A stretch of DNA of 64,000 nt from positions 372,001 through 436,000 of the forward strand of contig NZ_NEVS01000004.1 in NCBI RefSeq assembly GCF_002261215.1, written 5' to 3'. Shown in pieces: positions 21,514 through 29,863 of this stretch. The position numbers and the translations under genes are program-made. Source of the stretch: Bordetella genomosp. 11 (GTDB lineage Bacteria; Pseudomonadota; Gammaproteobacteria; Burkholderiales; Burkholderiaceae_B). The first letter of the stretch is position 1. Every line of letters begins with the position of its first letter. Under the pieces are notes generated by a model. That model had not been told where the DNA came from. It saw nothing but the letters and a program-made list of their open reading frames with translations, and made no database searches.

Positions 21514-22518
21514 ATGGGTTTCGACAAGAGTAAACCGCTGCACGTCCATATCGAAAATGCCAGCTCCTTGATGCCGGTATTCATCGTACGGCCGGACCAG
21601 TACGAAAAGGCGCTGGCGCGCCACCCTGACGTCGCCGAACGTATCAGTACGACCTGGGGCGAGGACGGCGATATCTATGCGCGTGAAGCGAAGACCGCCG
21701 ACGCGATGATCACCTACCGCTTTCCGTACCAGACGCTGGCCACCGACGCGCCGAATCTGAAGCTGCTGCAGGTCCTGGGCGCCGGGGTGGACTACCTGCT
21801 GCCCCTGGACTGGGTGCCGGCCGGCGTGACGGTGCTGACCAACAGCGGCGCGCACGTGCCCAAGGCGTCGCAATCGGCCTTGATGGCTCTTCTGATGCTG
21901 AACGCACGCCTGCCGGAACTGAACTGGAGCCAACGCAAGCACGAATGGAATCGCGTCTTTACCTCCACCCTGGAAGGAAAAACCCTGCTGATCGTCGGCG
22001 TGGGCGCCATCGGTGCGGGCGCCGCCAGATATGCCAAGGAGTTCGGCCTGGAAGTACTGGGCATCCGCCGCAGCGGTCGGCCGCAGCCGCATGTCGATGA
22101 AATGCACCCGCCCGAGGCGCTGCACGCCTTGCTGCCACGGGCCGATTTCGTTCTGGCGAACACCGCGCTGACGCCGGAAACGCACTTCATGTTCGGGGCG
22201 AAGGAATTCGGCCTGATGCGCAAGGGCGCGGGGTTTGCCAATATGTCGCGCGGCGGCCTGGTGGACCCGGCCGCGCTGGACGCGGCGCTGCGCGGCGGCC
22301 ATCTGAGCGGGGCCGTCATCGATGTGACCTATCCGGAACCGCCGGGCAAGGACTGGCCGTACTGGGACACGCCCAACCTGTTGATCACGCCGCACGTGCT
22401 GTCCGACGACATCGAGAACTATGTCCCGCGCACGCTCGACCTGTTCTTCAACAATATTCGCAACTACTTCGACGGCAAGCCCTTGACCAACCAGGTCGAT
22501 CTGGGGCGCGCCTACTGA
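21514..22518 (+). CDS. D-2-hydroxyacid dehydrogenase, NAD(P)-dependent
   Basis: The 334-residue protein belongs to the D-isomer-specific 2-hydroxyacid dehydrogenase family. It has a nucleotide-binding GVGAIGAGAARYAKEFG, the catalytic Arg in FANMSRGGLVDPAALD and the catalytic His in LLITPHVLSDD. It follows the Rieske gene by one base. It would interconvert a 2-oxo acid and a D-2-hydroxy acid, so a 2-oxo or 2-hydroxy acid is probably an intermediate of this pathway. It could equally be a detoxifying side reaction. The C-terminus VDLGRAY has the usual length and nothing is missing. Confidence 0.88.
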   Translation: MGFDKSKPLHVHIENASSLMPVFIVRPDQYEKALARHPDVAERISTTWGEDGDIYAREAKTADAMITYRFPYQTLATDAPNLKLLQVLGAGVDYLLPLDWVPAGVTVLTNSGAHVPKASQSALMALLMLNARLPELNWSQRKHEWNRVFTSTLEGKTLLIVGVGAIGAGAARYAKEFGLEVLGIRRSGRPQPHVDEMHPPEALHALLPRADFVLANTALTPETHFMFGAKEFGLMRKGAGFANMSRGGLVDPAALDAALRGGHLSGAVIDVTYPEPPGKDWPYWDTPNLLITPHVLSDDIENYVPRTLDLFFNNIRNYFDGKPLTNQVDLGRAY

Positions 22519-22552
22519 TCCGCTAAACGTCGCATACCGAGGGCACAGTGCC

Positions 22553-23506
22553 ATGCAGGCCGCCGAAGAATCCCGCCTGGTCAGGATCCGTGAGATCCGC
22601 GAGGTGGCCATGGATATCAAGTGCTATGAGCTGGCGCCGGCGGACGGCCGGCCGCTGCCGCCGTTCACCGCGGGGGCGCATATCGATGTGCAGGTACCCA
22701 ATGGCATGATCCGCCAGTATTCCCTGTGCGGCGACCCAGCGGATGCCCGTGCCTATCGCATCGCGGTAAAGCGCGAGGCGGCCGGACGAGGCGGGTCGGC
22801 CAGCCTTCACGACGGCACCGAAGTCGGAACGCTGCTGGGCATCGTCGGACCCAGGAATCATTTTCCATTGGCGACGGAGGCGACGCGCAGCCTGCTTATC
22901 GCGGGCGGCATCGGTATTACGCCGATCTACGCCATGGCGAGGGCGCTGTCCGCGCGGGGGCAGGACTGGCACCTTCACTATTGCGCCAGGACGGCGGGCC
23001 ATGCGGCATTCTACGAAGAGCTGCGCGCCCTGCCCGGGGGACGCGTAACGCCGTACTTCAGCGAAGCGCCGACCCTCGACGTTCCGGCCCTTCTCGCCGA
23101 TCAGCCGGACGGCGTCCATGTCTACTGCTGCGGCCCGCAAGGGCTGATGAAGGCGGTGGAGGCGGCCACGGCGCACTGGACGCCGGGCCATGTGCACTTC
23201 GAATGGTTTGCCGCCCCCAAGACCGCCTGGCCGCCCGACGCGCCCTTCGAAATCACCCTGGCACGCTCGGGCAGGGTCTTGCCGGTACCCGCCGATCGGA
23301 CAATCCTGCAGGTACTGCGGGAAAATGGCGTGAACGTGCCATGTGCCTGCGAAGAAGGGGTCTGCGGGACATGCGAAACCGCTGTCCTGGAGGGGGAGCC
23401 CCAGCATCGCGACATGCTTCTTACACCCGAGGAGCGTGCCGCGGGACGTACCATGATGGTCTGCGTTTCGCGGGCCAATAGCCACCGGCTGCTGCTGGAT
23501 CTGTGA
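22553..23506 (+). CDS. Rieske-partner reductase (FMN/NADH domain plus 2Fe-2S ferredoxin, PDR/VanB type)
   Basis: The 317-residue electron-transfer protein has the phthalate dioxygenase reductase layout. It has a flavin-binding barrel (GGSASLHDGTEVGTLLGI), an NAD domain (SLLIAGGIGITPIYAMA; VYCCGPQGLM) and a C-terminal plant-type ferredoxin with cysteines in CACEEGVCGTCETAVL and a later Cys in MMVCVSRA. VanB, CntB and GbcB have this architecture. It would pass electrons from NADH to the Rieske oxygenase encoded at 20325. The end of the gene overlaps the start of the M20 gene (GTGA), so translation is coupled. Confidence 0.92.
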   Translation: MQAAEESRLVRIREIREVAMDIKCYELAPADGRPLPPFTAGAHIDVQVPNGMIRQYSLCGDPADARAYRIAVKREAAGRGGSASLHDGTEVGTLLGIVGPRNHFPLATEATRSLLIAGGIGITPIYAMARALSARGQDWHLHYCARTAGHAAFYEELRALPGGRVTPYFSEAPTLDVPALLADQPDGVHVYCCGPQGLMKAVEAATAHWTPGHVHFEWFAAPKTAWPPDAPFEITLARSGRVLPVPADRTILQVLRENGVNVPCACEEGVCGTCETAVLEGEPQHRDMLLTPEERAAGRTMMVCVSRANSHRLLLDL

Positions 23507-24657
23507 ACGCCGCCATGTCCCACCCCGACCCCATAGACCTGACCCGGCGGCTCATCGCCTTCGACACGGTCAATCCGCCCGGCAACGAGCGCGAATGCGC
23601 CGAGTACCTGGCCTGCCTGCTGCGCGACGCCGGTTTCGATGTCCGCCTGGTACCGCTGGGCGATGGCAGGGCCAGCCTGATCGCCAGCAAAGGCACTCCC
23701 GGCGGGAAGGGGGCCCTGGTCTTTACCGGCCATATCGATGTGGTGCCCCTGGGCACCAAGGAATGGAGCCAGGCACCTTTTGGCGGCGCTATCGTCGACG
23801 ACCGCTTGTACGGGCGCGGATCCAGCGACATGAAGGGCGGCGTGGCGGCCTTCGTGGCCGCCGCCATCCTGGAAGCGCCGCGTGCCCGCGACGGCATGCA
23901 ATTGACCCTTATCATTACGGCCGGCGAAGAGACGGGCTGCGACGGTGCCTCGGCCATCGTTGCGCAGGACTTGCAGGGGAGGGCCGGCGCCCTGGTCGTC
24001 GCCGAACCTACCGCCAATATGCCGTATGTCGGCCACAAGGGCGCCTTGTGGCTGCGCGGCATCGCCCGTGGCATTACCGCCCACGGCTCCATGCCGGAGG
24101 CCGGCGATAACGCCGTGTACAAGGCGGCGCGCGCCACCCATCGCCTCTCCTGCTTTCATTTCGGCGTTGCGCCTCACCGCACGCTGGGCGGGCCAACGCT
24201 GAACGTCGGCACCTTCCATGGCGGCCTGAATATCAATTCGGTGCCCGATCGCGCGGTGATAGAAATCGACCTGCGCACCATACCGGGCATGGACCACGCC
24301 GACTTGCGGCAACGGATCGCCGCGGAGATGGACGAGGACATGGAGATCGAGACGGCGATCGATCTGCCGGGCGTCTGGACGGCGCCCGACACGCCGTGGG
24401 TGCGGCGGACGGCCGCCATCGCGTCGCGCGTCACGGGCGCTCCTTTCGAGCTGCGCACGGCCACCTATTTCAGCGATGCTTCCGTGCTGGTACCGGCGCT
24501 GGGCGGCGCGCCCACGCTCATCCTCGGGCCAGGCGAACCCCGGCAGGCGCACCAGACCGACGAGTGGTGCAGCGTAAGCCGCATTCGCCAGGCTACCGTC
24601 ATCTACCGGCAAATGATCGCCGAGTGGGCGCAAGAGGAAACGGAGAACGCAGGATGA
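23503..24657 (+). CDS. M20-family metallo-deacylase (ArgE/DapE-like)
   Basis: The 384-residue M20 enzyme has its two-zinc site readable as His in FTGHIDVVP, Asp in RGSSDMKGG, the Glu pair in TAGEETGCDG, VVAEPT and a C-terminal His in AHQTDEW. Family members cleave N-acyl or peptide bonds of small amino-acid derivatives (N-acetylornithine, succinyl-diaminopimelate and others). Within this operon it may free an amine or amino acid from an amide substrate or intermediate. A GTG at 23503 overlaps the reductase stop codon; an ATG at 23515 is an alternative start. The gene overlaps the next start codon by four bases. Confidence 0.87.
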   Translation: MNAAMSHPDPIDLTRRLIAFDTVNPPGNERECAEYLACLLRDAGFDVRLVPLGDGRASLIASKGTPGGKGALVFTGHIDVVPLGTKEWSQAPFGGAIVDDRLYGRGSSDMKGGVAAFVAAAILEAPRARDGMQLTLIITAGEETGCDGASAIVAQDLQGRAGALVVAEPTANMPYVGHKGALWLRGIARGITAHGSMPEAGDNAVYKAARATHRLSCFHFGVAPHRTLGGPTLNVGTFHGGLNINSVPDRAVIEIDLRTIPGMDHADLRQRIAAEMDEDMEIETAIDLPGVWTAPDTPWVRRTAAIASRVTGAPFELRTATYFSDASVLVPALGGAPTLILGPGEPRQAHQTDEWCSVSRIRQATVIYRQMIAEWAQEETENAG

Positions 24658-26387
24658 AAGCGGCCGCGCAGCCCGGCATCCGGTCGGTGGCCGAGGCCTT
24701 CCTGACGCTGCTGAAGAAACGCGGCATCGATTTCCTGTACGTGGGCGCGGGCACCGATACCGCGCCCATCGTGGAAGCCTATGCGCGCGCCGGGGATGAC
24801 GCGCAAGAATATCCCCGACCCATCGTCTGCGCGCACGAGAACCTGGCGATGGGCATGGCGCACGGGTACTACATGGTGACGGGGCTGCCGCAGGCCGTGA
24901 TGCTGCACGTCTCCGTGGGCACCGCCAACGCGCTTTGCGGCGTCATGAACGCCGCGCGCGGCCAGGCGCCGATGCTGTTCGCGGCGGGGCGCACTCCCTT
25001 GTTTGAGCACGGCCGGCTGGGGGCCCGCGACATCGAGATCCATTGGGGGCAGGAGCTTTTCGACCAGGCCGGCATGGTGCGGGAGCTGGTCAAATGGGAA
25101 TACGAGCTGCGCGACGGCATACAGCTGCAGGAAGTGGTCGACCGCGCGCTGGCGACCTCGATGAGCGAACCGCGCGGACCGGTCTACCTGACGCTGCCGC
25201 GCGAAGTCCTGGCGGCGCCCGCCGAAAACGTCGAGCCGCATGCACCGCCGGGCTTGCCGTCGCCGCCCGCGCCCGACGCGGGCGCCGTCGAACGCCTGGC
25301 GCGGGCGCTGGCCAAGGCGCGCGAGCCGGTGATCATGTGCACGGCCAGCGGCGCCGATCCGCGCACCGTGGCCGCGCTGGCCGGCCTGTGCGATCGCTTC
25401 GGGATAGGGGTGGGCGAGGCCAGGCCGCGCTATGTGAACGCGCCATCCCGCCACCCGCTGCACATGGGCTATGAGCGGGGGCCGATCTTCGAATGGGCGG
25501 ACGCGCTGCTGTTCCTCGAGGCGGATGTGCCCTGGATCCCGGGCAAGGCCGCCCCCGCGGACACGGCATTCGTCGCGCATGCCGGCACGGACCCCATCTT
25601 CTCGCGTTACCCCATACGTGGACATCGCTGCGACCTGGCCATCACGACCACTGCTTGCGCGTTGATAGAAGCGCTCGGCTCGGCGCTGCATGCATGCGGG
25701 GCGTTGGACTCGGCCCCCCAGCGCAGGCACCGGCTCGCGGCGCGCGCCCAGGCCATCGCCCGCGACCGGGCCCAGCGCATGGCCAGGGATCGCGAGCGGG
25801 GCGGACCGATCAGCAAGGCATTCCTGTCCGAATGCATCGATGCGGTACGGCCGGCCGACGCGATCGTGGTCAATGAGTACTCCGCGGTGCGCGAGTGTTT
25901 TTCCTTCGTGGATCCCGGCTGCTATTTCCTGCATCCCGATGCCTCGGGCCTGGGCTGGGGCTACCCGGCGGCGCTGGGCGCGAAGCAGGCCATGCCGCAT
26001 CGCACGGTCATCGCGGTCATGGGCGACGGCGCCTATCTGTTCGCCAACCCGGCGGTGTGCCATCACGCCAGTGCCATGCATGGACTGCCGGTGGTCGCCG
26101 TGGTTTTCAATAACGGAGGCTGGGAGGCCGTGCACAAGTCGACGATGGGCATTTACCCGTCGTCCCACGCGGCGGACTATGCCAGGTCGCATGCGAAGGC
26201 CAACGGCATGGCGCCCTTGTGCTCGCTGGATCCGATGCCGGATTTCGAACGCTATGTAGAGGCGTCCGGCGGTGTCGGCCTGCGCGTGACCGAGCGCGCC
26301 GAGCTCGAGGGCGCCTTGCGCCGGGCGATCGCGATCGCCCGGGATGAAGGCCGACAGGTGCTCGTCAACGTTTTGGGCAGGGGCTGA
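24654..26387 (+). CDS. Thiamine diphosphate-dependent enzyme, acetolactate synthase/decarboxylase type
   Basis: The 577-residue protein has three-domain ThDP architecture. The N-terminal Pyr domain carries the catalytic Glu in IVCAHENLAMGMAHGY. The PP domain carries the cofactor motif from GDGAYLFANP to FNNGGWEAV (GDGx...NN). The ATG at 24654 overlaps the preceding stop (ATGA) with AGG just upstream. Enzymes with this build decarboxylate 2-oxo acids or ligate aldehydes. Placed beside a hydroxyacid dehydrogenase and an aldehyde dehydrogenase, decarboxylation of a 2-oxo acid to an aldehyde is the most economical reading, but this is inference. A middle region rich in Ala, Arg and Pro (about 175-205) links the domains. 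Confidence 0.88.
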   Translation: MKAAAQPGIRSVAEAFLTLLKKRGIDFLYVGAGTDTAPIVEAYARAGDDAQEYPRPIVCAHENLAMGMAHGYYMVTGLPQAVMLHVSVGTANALCGVMNAARGQAPMLFAAGRTPLFEHGRLGARDIEIHWGQELFDQAGMVRELVKWEYELRDGIQLQEVVDRALATSMSEPRGPVYLTLPREVLAAPAENVEPHAPPGLPSPPAPDAGAVERLARALAKAREPVIMCTASGADPRTVAALAGLCDRFGIGVGEARPRYVNAPSRHPLHMGYERGPIFEWADALLFLEADVPWIPGKAAPADTAFVAHAGTDPIFSRYPIRGHRCDLAITTTACALIEALGSALHACGALDSAPQRRHRLAARAQAIARDRAQRMARDRERGGPISKAFLSECIDAVRPADAIVVNEYSAVRECFSFVDPGCYFLHPDASGLGWGYPAALGAKQAMPHRTVIAVMGDGAYLFANPAVCHHASAMHGLPVVAVVFNNGGWEAVHKSTMGIYPSSHAADYARSHAKANGMAPLCSLDPMPDFERYVEASGGVGLRVTERAELEGALRRAIAIARDEGRQVLVNVLGRG

Positions 26388-26389
26388 CC

Positions 26390-27838
26390 ATGTACCCGCG
26401 ACTCGGGCTGCTGGTCGATGGGGAATGGATAGACGCGTCGCGGCGCGAGGCGACGCTGGTGCGCAATCCGGCGACTGGCGAGCCGCTGGGGGAACTGCCG
26501 ATCGCGACGCCGGACGACATCGATCGTGCGGCCCAGGCCGCGGCGCGGGCCTTCGGTGGATGGCGCGCCATGACGCCGCTGGAGCGGGGACGCATTCTCG
26601 CTCGGGTCGCAACGACCCTGCGGGAGCGCGCGGAATCCCTCTCCGCCATCCTGACCCGCGAGCAGGGCAAGCCGCTGCGCGAGGCCCTGGCCGAGGTCAT
26701 CGCCACGGCGGACACCTTCGAGTGGATGGGGGAAGAGGGCCGGCGTGCCTATGGCCGCATCGTGCCGTCGCGTTTTGCCGGCGTGGAGCAACTGGTGCTG
26801 CATGAACCCATAGGCCCGGTCGCGGCGTTCTCGCCCTGGAACTTTCCCGCCGTTCTCGCGGGTCGCAAGATCGCCACGGCGCTGGCCGCCGGATGTCCGA
26901 TCGTGATCAAGCCCGCCGAGGAAACCCCGGGCATCCTGGTGGAGATCGCTCGCATCTGCGAGGCGTCGGGCGTTCCCCCCGGTGTCCTGAACCTGCTTTT
27001 CGGCCGGCCCGCGGAAATTTCCGAGCGCCTGATCGGCCATCCCGAAATCCGCAAGCTTTCCTTTACGGGCTCTACGGCCGTGGGCCGTCGCCTGGCGGGG
27101 CTGGCCGGTGCCGCGCTCAAGCGTATGACGCTGGAACTGGGCGGGCATGCCCCCGTCATCGTATGCGACGATGCCGATCTGGACCGCGCGGCGAGCCAGG
27201 GCGTCGCGGCTAAATTCCGCAACGCCGGACAGGTCTGCAATTGCCCCACGCGGTTCTATGTCCAGCGAGGCGTGTTCCAGGCCTTCGCCGAACGCTTTGC
27301 CGCCCTGGCCCGCTCGCTGCGGGTCGGCGACGGGCAGCGCGGCGATGTCGACATGGGGCCGTTGATCCACGCGCGTCGCGTGCAGGCCATGCGCGAGTTC
27401 ACGCAGGACGCCGTCCGCCACAACGGGGAAGTGTTGGCGGGCGGCGGGACGCCTTGTGAACAGCGCGCCGTGCCGGCGGCCGGCGCGTTCTGGGAGCCGA
27501 CGGTCATCGCGGGCGCCGGCGGCGGCGCGCGGGCGATGCGCGAAGAGCCCTTCGGCCCGCTGGCGCTGCTGCAGCCGTTCGAGGAGATCGAAGAAGCGAT
27601 CGCGGCCGCCAACGCGACCGACTACGGCCTCGCCTCGTACGCATTCACGGCATCGTTGAAATCCGCGCGGCTGCTGCAGGAACGTATCCGGGCGGGCTGC
27701 TTCAGTCTCAATACCTACGCGATCACGCCGCCCGAGCTTCCTTACGGGGGCGTCAAGTACAGCGGCCTGGGCCGTGAAATGGGCAGCGAAGGGCTGCTCG
27801 AGCACTTCGAAGTCAAATCGGTCATCAGGGCGGTCTAG
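26390..27838 (+). CDS. Aldehyde dehydrogenase (succinate-semialdehyde dehydrogenase-like)
   Basis: The 482-residue ALDH has the catalytic Glu in LELGGHAPVIV and the catalytic Cys in GQVCNCPTRFYV. The double-Cys context resembles succinate-semialdehyde dehydrogenases. The cofactor segment is SPWNFPAVLAGRKIATALAAGCPIVIKPAEETP, and the C-terminal PYGGVKYSGLGREMG motif is complete. It starts two bases after the ThDP enzyme gene. It would oxidise the aldehyde released by that enzyme to an acid for entry into central metabolism; the actual aldehyde is unknown. Confidence 0.92.
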   Translation: MYPRLGLLVDGEWIDASRREATLVRNPATGEPLGELPIATPDDIDRAAQAAARAFGGWRAMTPLERGRILARVATTLRERAESLSAILTREQGKPLREALAEVIATADTFEWMGEEGRRAYGRIVPSRFAGVEQLVLHEPIGPVAAFSPWNFPAVLAGRKIATALAAGCPIVIKPAEETPGILVEIARICEASGVPPGVLNLLFGRPAEISERLIGHPEIRKLSFTGSTAVGRRLAGLAGAALKRMTLELGGHAPVIVCDDADLDRAASQGVAAKFRNAGQVCNCPTRFYVQRGVFQAFAERFAALARSLRVGDGQRGDVDMGPLIHARRVQAMREFTQDAVRHNGEVLAGGGTPCEQRAVPAAGAFWEPTVIAGAGGGARAMREEPFGPLALLQPFEEIEEAIAAANATDYGLASYAFTASLKSARLLQERIRAGCFSLNTYAITPPELPYGGVKYSGLGREMGSEGLLEHFEVKSVIRAV

Positions 27839-27913
27839 ATCCCCGGGTCGAGAGCGCTCTTTTGCAAGCAGCGGGAATACCCGCGAATACATACAACAGT
27901 CCAAGGAGAAATT

Positions 27914-28876
27914 ATGTCGACTCGTCGATTGCTGGGGGCATTGTTTGCCTGTCTTGCCCTATCACCGGCGGCCAACGCCGAATATCCCGACCATACCATC
28001 CGCCTTGTCGTGCCTTTCGCGCCGGGAGGCGCCGTCGACGCGATCGCGCGCGTGATCGCCGAACGCATCTCCGGCCCATTGGGCCAGAGTGTCATCGTGG
28101 ATAACCGCGGCGGAGGCGGAGGTATCGTCGGTACCGATTTCGCGGCGCGCGCCAACCCCGACGGCTACACGCTGCTGATGGCATCGGCCAGCGGGATGAT
28201 GATTACCCCCTTGCTGCAAAAGCTGCCTTATGAGCCGATGAAGGCCTTCACGCCGGTGGCCCTGGTAGGCCAGGTTCCTTTCCTGCTCGTGTCCACCACC
28301 AAGCTGCCGCCGACCAACCTGCAGGAGTTCATCGCCTATGCGAAGGAGCGGCCCGGCAAGCTGGCCTACGCCTCCGCGGGCACGGGCACGCCGCATCACG
28401 TGGCGGGCGAGATGTTCAAGCTGGCGACGGGCACCGACCTTATCCATATTCCCTACAAGGGGACGGGCCCCGCGCTGGTCGACGTCATCAGCGGGCGCGT
28501 GGCGGTCATGAACTCCGAGATCCTCGCCGCGTTGCCGCACGTGCGGGAAGGCCAACTGCGCGCCCTGGGTATTGCCGCGGCGAAACGCAGCCCGCTGGCG
28601 CCGGACATCCCCACGCTGAAAGAGGCCGGCTTGCCCAACTTCGAGGTGACCACCTGGTACGGCGTCGTGGCGCCTACCGGTACCCCGCCGGCAGCGGTGA
28701 AGAAGCTGTCCGATACGATCATGAAAGCCCTGACCGAGGCCGATACGCGGTCCAAGCTGGATCAGATCGGCGTCATTCCCCGAGGCTTGGCGGGCAAGGA
28801 TTTCAGCGACTTCCTGGTCCAGGAAAACGCCAAGTGGACAAAGATGGTCAAGGATACGAACATCAAAATAGACTAG
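27914..28876 (+). CDS. Bug-family tripartite tricarboxylate transporter substrate-binding protein
   Basis: The 320-residue periplasmic protein has a Sec signal (LLGALFACLALSPAANA) and the family's start EYPDHTIRLVVPFAPGGAVD. It also has GPLGQSVIVDNRGGGGGIVGTDFAA and an AYASAGTGTPHHVAGEMFK ligand-loop segment. AAGGAG lies six bases before the ATG. No TctA/TctB membrane subunits are in the window, as is usual for the many orphan Bug proteins of Bordetella-like genomes. It probably captures the substrate of the Rieske pathway, or senses it. Its stop codon shares CTAG with the stop codon of the convergent gntR gene. Confidence 0.92.
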   Translation: MSTRRLLGALFACLALSPAANAEYPDHTIRLVVPFAPGGAVDAIARVIAERISGPLGQSVIVDNRGGGGGIVGTDFAARANPDGYTLLMASASGMMITPLLQKLPYEPMKAFTPVALVGQVPFLLVSTTKLPPTNLQEFIAYAKERPGKLAYASAGTGTPHHVAGEMFKLATGTDLIHIPYKGTGPALVDVISGRVAVMNSEILAALPHVREGQLRALGIAAAKRSPLAPDIPTLKEAGLPNFEVTTWYGVVAPTGTPPAAVKKLSDTIMKALTEADTRSKLDQIGVIPRGLAGKDFSDFLVQENAKWTKMVKDTNIKID

Positions 28877-29568
28877 GCGGCCCGTACCCGCTTCGCCGCG
28901 CGACTCTGTTCGGAAGCAAAGTGGATTTCGAAATCCGCGGCCTTGCCGATATGCTCGGTAATTCGCCGCGCGGCAAGGTCGGGGTCGCGCGCTTCCAGCG
29001 CCTTGACGATGCGCTCCAGTTCCTTGAACCAGGTCTTCATGCGTGCCGGGGTGGAAGGCGAGGTTGCCTTCTTCAGCCACTGGGCCTTCTCCAGCAGGTT
29101 CTGCAGGACACCGCTCATCAGGGAATTGCCGGCAGCTTCGTAGATGGCGGCGTGCACAATGGAATCGAAACGGTCGAATTCATCGAAAGTCGCCTTGTCA
29201 TCCCCGTCCTTTTCCAGCGCCCTGGCCTGTAGCAGCGCGCGGTTCAACGCGCGGATCTGCTCTTCGCCGATGTTGCGCGCCGCCAGTCCGGCCACATGTG
29301 CTTCGAGCAGGATCCGGAAATCGAAGATTTCCTGGATTTCCTTTTCGCTCAACGCTTTCACGTAGCTGCCGCTCTGCGGGCTGACGTCCACCCATCCCTC
29401 GCCGCGCAGGCGGGCCAGGGCGGTGCGGATGGGCGATCGCCCGACACCGAGCTCTTCGACCAGCCGTGCCTCCGAAATCTTGCTTCCCGGGGGATAGCGG
29501 CATTCGATGATGCTGCTCTTGATGGCTTCATATGCACGTGCCGCGGCGGCGACGCTGTCTCCGGTCAT
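28873..29568 (-). CDS. GntR-family transcriptional regulator, FCD subfamily
   Basis: About 231 residues if translation begins at the ATG at 29568; an in-frame start at 29640 would add 24 unlikely residues. The N-terminal winged helix-turn-helix is RAYEAIKSSIIECRYPPGSKISEARLVEELGVGRSPIRTALARLRGEG, split around the recognition helix. The C-terminal FCD ligand domain is all-helical with metal-site residues expected near FDSIVHAAIYEAAGN. It lies at the downstream end of the Rieske operon, convergent to it, and divergent from the DUF1989 gene. CTAGTTAAC-type sites upstream of both units are its likely operators. FCD proteins usually bind an acid effector. Confidence 0.9.
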   Translation of the reverse strand: MTGDSVAAAARAYEAIKSSIIECRYPPGSKISEARLVEELGVGRSPIRTALARLRGEGWVDVSPQSGSYVKALSEKEIQEIFDFRILLEAHVAGLAARNIGEEQIRALNRALLQARALEKDGDDKATFDEFDRFDSIVHAAIYEAAGNSLMSGVLQNLLEKAQWLKKATSPSTPARMKTWFKELERIVKALEARDPDLAARRITEHIGKAADFEIHFASEQSRAAKRVRAA

Positions 29569-29691
29569 TTTGCTTGTACCTGTGGCATCGACGGAAAGGG
29601 GCGGTCCTTGGGATGGCCGAGGGCCGGCCCGGAGGATCAACGCATGGCATTCCGGTGCGCAAGCGCATGTGCCGCGCCCGGTATGCCGACC

Positions 29692-29700
29692 CTCGTTAAC
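29692..29700. promoter_or_regulatory. CTCGTTAAC operator-like site beside gntR
   Basis: CTCGTTAAC differs by one base from the CTAGTTAAC core found at 20281 and 29826. It lies about 125 bases upstream of the chosen gntR start, in the divergent gntR/DUF1989 intergenic region, and could serve autoregulation. Confidence 0.45.
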
Positions 29701-29783
29701 TGGTCGATTAGTCTAACAGATCGACCCGTCGCGGCACATGCGCGCCAGTCTCCGTTATGTGCGTCGCGGCACCGGAACAATGC

Positions 29784-29812
29784 TTGTGCGGGTAGGCAAG
29801 CCGCGCTACCAT
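29784..29812 (+). promoter_or_regulatory. Candidate sigma70 promoter of the DUF1989 gene
   Basis: TTGTGC (29784-29789) and TACCAT (29807-29812) are 17 bases apart. The -10 sequence is the same TACCAT proposed for the Rieske operon, and the operator at 29826 lies just downstream of the expected start point. Confidence 0.45.
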
Positions 29813-29825
29813 TGCCTTTGAGTAA

Positions 29826-29839
29826 CTAGTTAACCAGAT
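29826..29839. promoter_or_regulatory. Operator upstream of the DUF1989 gene, matching the Rieske operon palindrome
   Basis: CTAGTTAACCAGAT matches 13 of 14 bases of the Rieske palindrome (CTAGTTAACTAGAT). The two sites are 9.5 kb apart but flank the same regulator gene's neighbourhood. It lies 25 bases before the DUF1989 start codon. Confidence 0.65.
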
Positions 29840-29863
29840 TCAAAAAACGAGACCCAGGGAATC

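Noticed and set aside
24603..26612. A long open frame opposite the ThDP enzyme
   Set aside because: The ThDP motif and operon overlaps identify the plus strand; the shadow has no signal.
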